A stretch of 60,268 nucleotides of DNA from an uncultured Prevotella sp. (GTDB lineage Bacteria > Bacteroidota > Bacteroidia > Bacteroidales > Bacteroidaceae). The notes beneath the pieces are model-generated. The model was not told where the DNA came from. It did not search any database and saw nothing but the letters and a program-made list of their open reading frames with translations. The position numbers and the translations under genes are program-made. Positions 59,493-60,268 of this stretch are shown here, piece after piece (the stretch's first letter is position 1; every line of letters starts with the position of its first letter). The stretch is from positions 1 to 60,268 of the forward strand of contig URER01000008.1 in NCBI GenBank assembly GCA_900547005.1, written 5' to 3'.

Positions 59493-59551
59493 TAATCAAC
59501 ATAATGACTGTGCTTATTATTTATAATGAGCACAGCCTAACACTTCAAATT

Positions 59552-60115
59552 ATGAAAAAGATATATTCAATATTTATGATGCTTGCAATGGCAGTTGTGG
59601 CATTGAGTTTTACAGCTTGTAGTAGTGATGATGACGAAGATGATGGGGGCGATGGTTCTGGCAATGAGTCTGGAACGGTAATCATTGATGGTGAATCATA
59701 TTATACCGAAGTCTATGGCTCAAATGGAACTTTAAGCTTCATAGAGCAGACTAACGGTCGCGGAATGTGGTGGACTATTTGGGTTTCTAAAAGCAGTATG
59801 TTTGGATATGACGATGCACGTTGCATTGAGTTGTGGTTTCCTCAATCCAGAGTTTCTGAATTTAAAGTTGGTCAAGTCTTCGATTCTGACGAAATAGATG
59901 TAAGACATTTTGGAAATAGAGATTCTTTTGGTATACCTTATAATTCATGGGGGGATGTTATACAAGGTAGTATTAAGATTTTATCCATTGGTAAGACCGA
60001 AATAGAAATCTCCATAGACTCATTAACGATAGAGAAAAATGGCGAAAGACATACAATTAAAGGCATCTTAAAGCTCAAGAATAGCGTAGTTGATACCCCT
60101 TTCGATGATGAATGA
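59552..60115 (+). CDS. acidic lipoprotein of unknown function
   Basis: From MKKIYSIFMMLAMAVVALSF the precursor has 187 residues with lipobox FTAC followed by SSDDDEDDGG, an acidic tract that in Bacteroidetes directs lipoproteins to the cell surface. The rest is a single beta-rich domain without recognised family. The frame extends 16 codons upstream but the signal peptide fixes this start. The 60-nt gap suggests co-expression with the beta-barrel gene. Confidence 0.75.
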   Translation: MKKIYSIFMMLAMAVVALSFTACSSDDDEDDGGDGSGNESGTVIIDGESYYTEVYGSNGTLSFIEQTNGRGMWWTIWVSKSSMFGYDDARCIELWFPQSRVSEFKVGQVFDSDEIDVRHFGNRDSFGIPYNSWGDVIQGSIKILSIGKTEIEISIDSLTIEKNGERHTIKGILKLKNSVVDTPFDDE

Positions 60116-60213
60116 AATTTTTCATGACAATCTATTTGAAGAATTTGGATAATTAAAGTATCCATATTCTAACGCACTTTATTTTCAAGGCATAAAGTAA
60201 AGCATAAGACAAG

Positions 60214-60257
60214 GGGGCTGTGTCGTAATTAAGTTTTTACGGCGCAGCCTCTTTTTT
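60214..60257 (+). terminator. intrinsic terminator at the window end
   Basis: GGCTGTGTCGTA (from 60216) pairs with TACGGCGCAGCC through two G-U pairs, with the loop in between, followed by TCTTTTTT. Confidence 0.85.
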
Positions 60258-60268
60258 AGTGCTTTGAG

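Overview
The window looks like a chromosomal segment of a Prevotella-type Bacteroidales bacterium. Many genes are preceded by the Bacteroidetes promoter signature (TTTG, about 19-21 bp, TAnnTTTG) and lack clear Shine-Dalgarno sites. The gene set also fits: a DUF3822-rsmD pair, meso-diaminopimelate dehydrogenase for lysine synthesis, a compact menaquinone operon, surface lipoproteins starting CKDYDDD, a PCMD-domain protein, a BspA-like leucine-rich fragment and YDLTGR-type C-terminal tails. This assignment is inferred from gene content and style; no 16S gene is present.

Layout. 1-200 is a 45-bp tandem array. 280-2244 (+): pseudopilin-like protein, DUF3822, rsmD. 2266-8676 (-): cardiolipin synthase, dnaG, ddh, dacB. 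8818-16653 (+): nadB, dxs, trkA, trkH, aroB. 17412-18344: an ORF6N-domain protein. 18406-29186 (-): the menaquinone genes menI-menF-menD-menB-menC, then five genes for small secreted proteins including a CsgG-like one, then menE. The five-gene block separates menC from menE, and its upstream edge holds two divergent structured-RNA candidates.

29465-56545 is bounded by two diverged inverted copies of a roughly 465-510 bp non-coding repeat. Inside are a tyrosine recombinase, a large coiled-coil surface lipoprotein with two secreted partners, and upstream of the lipoprotein a 342-bp segment framed by perfect 23-bp inverted repeats that carries an outward consensus promoter. This has the form of a phase-variable invertible promoter, now in the OFF orientation for the lipoprotein. 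The recombination site it currently faces also forms a terminator-like hairpin. Further on are a PCMD protein, an Omp85-like barrel, a phosphoethanolamine transferase, an EamA exporter, an AAA ATPase plus DUF4435/TOPRIM pair resembling the two components of PARIS/OLD-type defence, a PEP-synthase-like protein with receiver-like domains next to yaaA, a HigBA toxin-antitoxin pair, an unassigned operon (possible PD-(D/E)xK nuclease, RNase-J-like MBL protein, LRR fragment, metallophosphoesterase), an IS4-type transposase remnant and a secreted endonuclease I.

56546-60268 holds the 3' remnant of a GH43-type gene, a DUF4143 ATPase whose promoter lies among 33-bp-spaced repeats, a candidate ncRNA (about 226 nt, own promoter and terminator, long nested hairpin, possibly 6S-like), a small beta-barrel protein and a lipoprotein.

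The main leads are the invertible promoter with its built-in terminator; three intergenic arrays of palindromes spaced 22 bp apart (two helical turns), one inside the invertible segment; the secreted-protein block with flanking RNAs inside the men locus; the ncRNA at 58.7 kb; and the 33-bp phased operator-like array.
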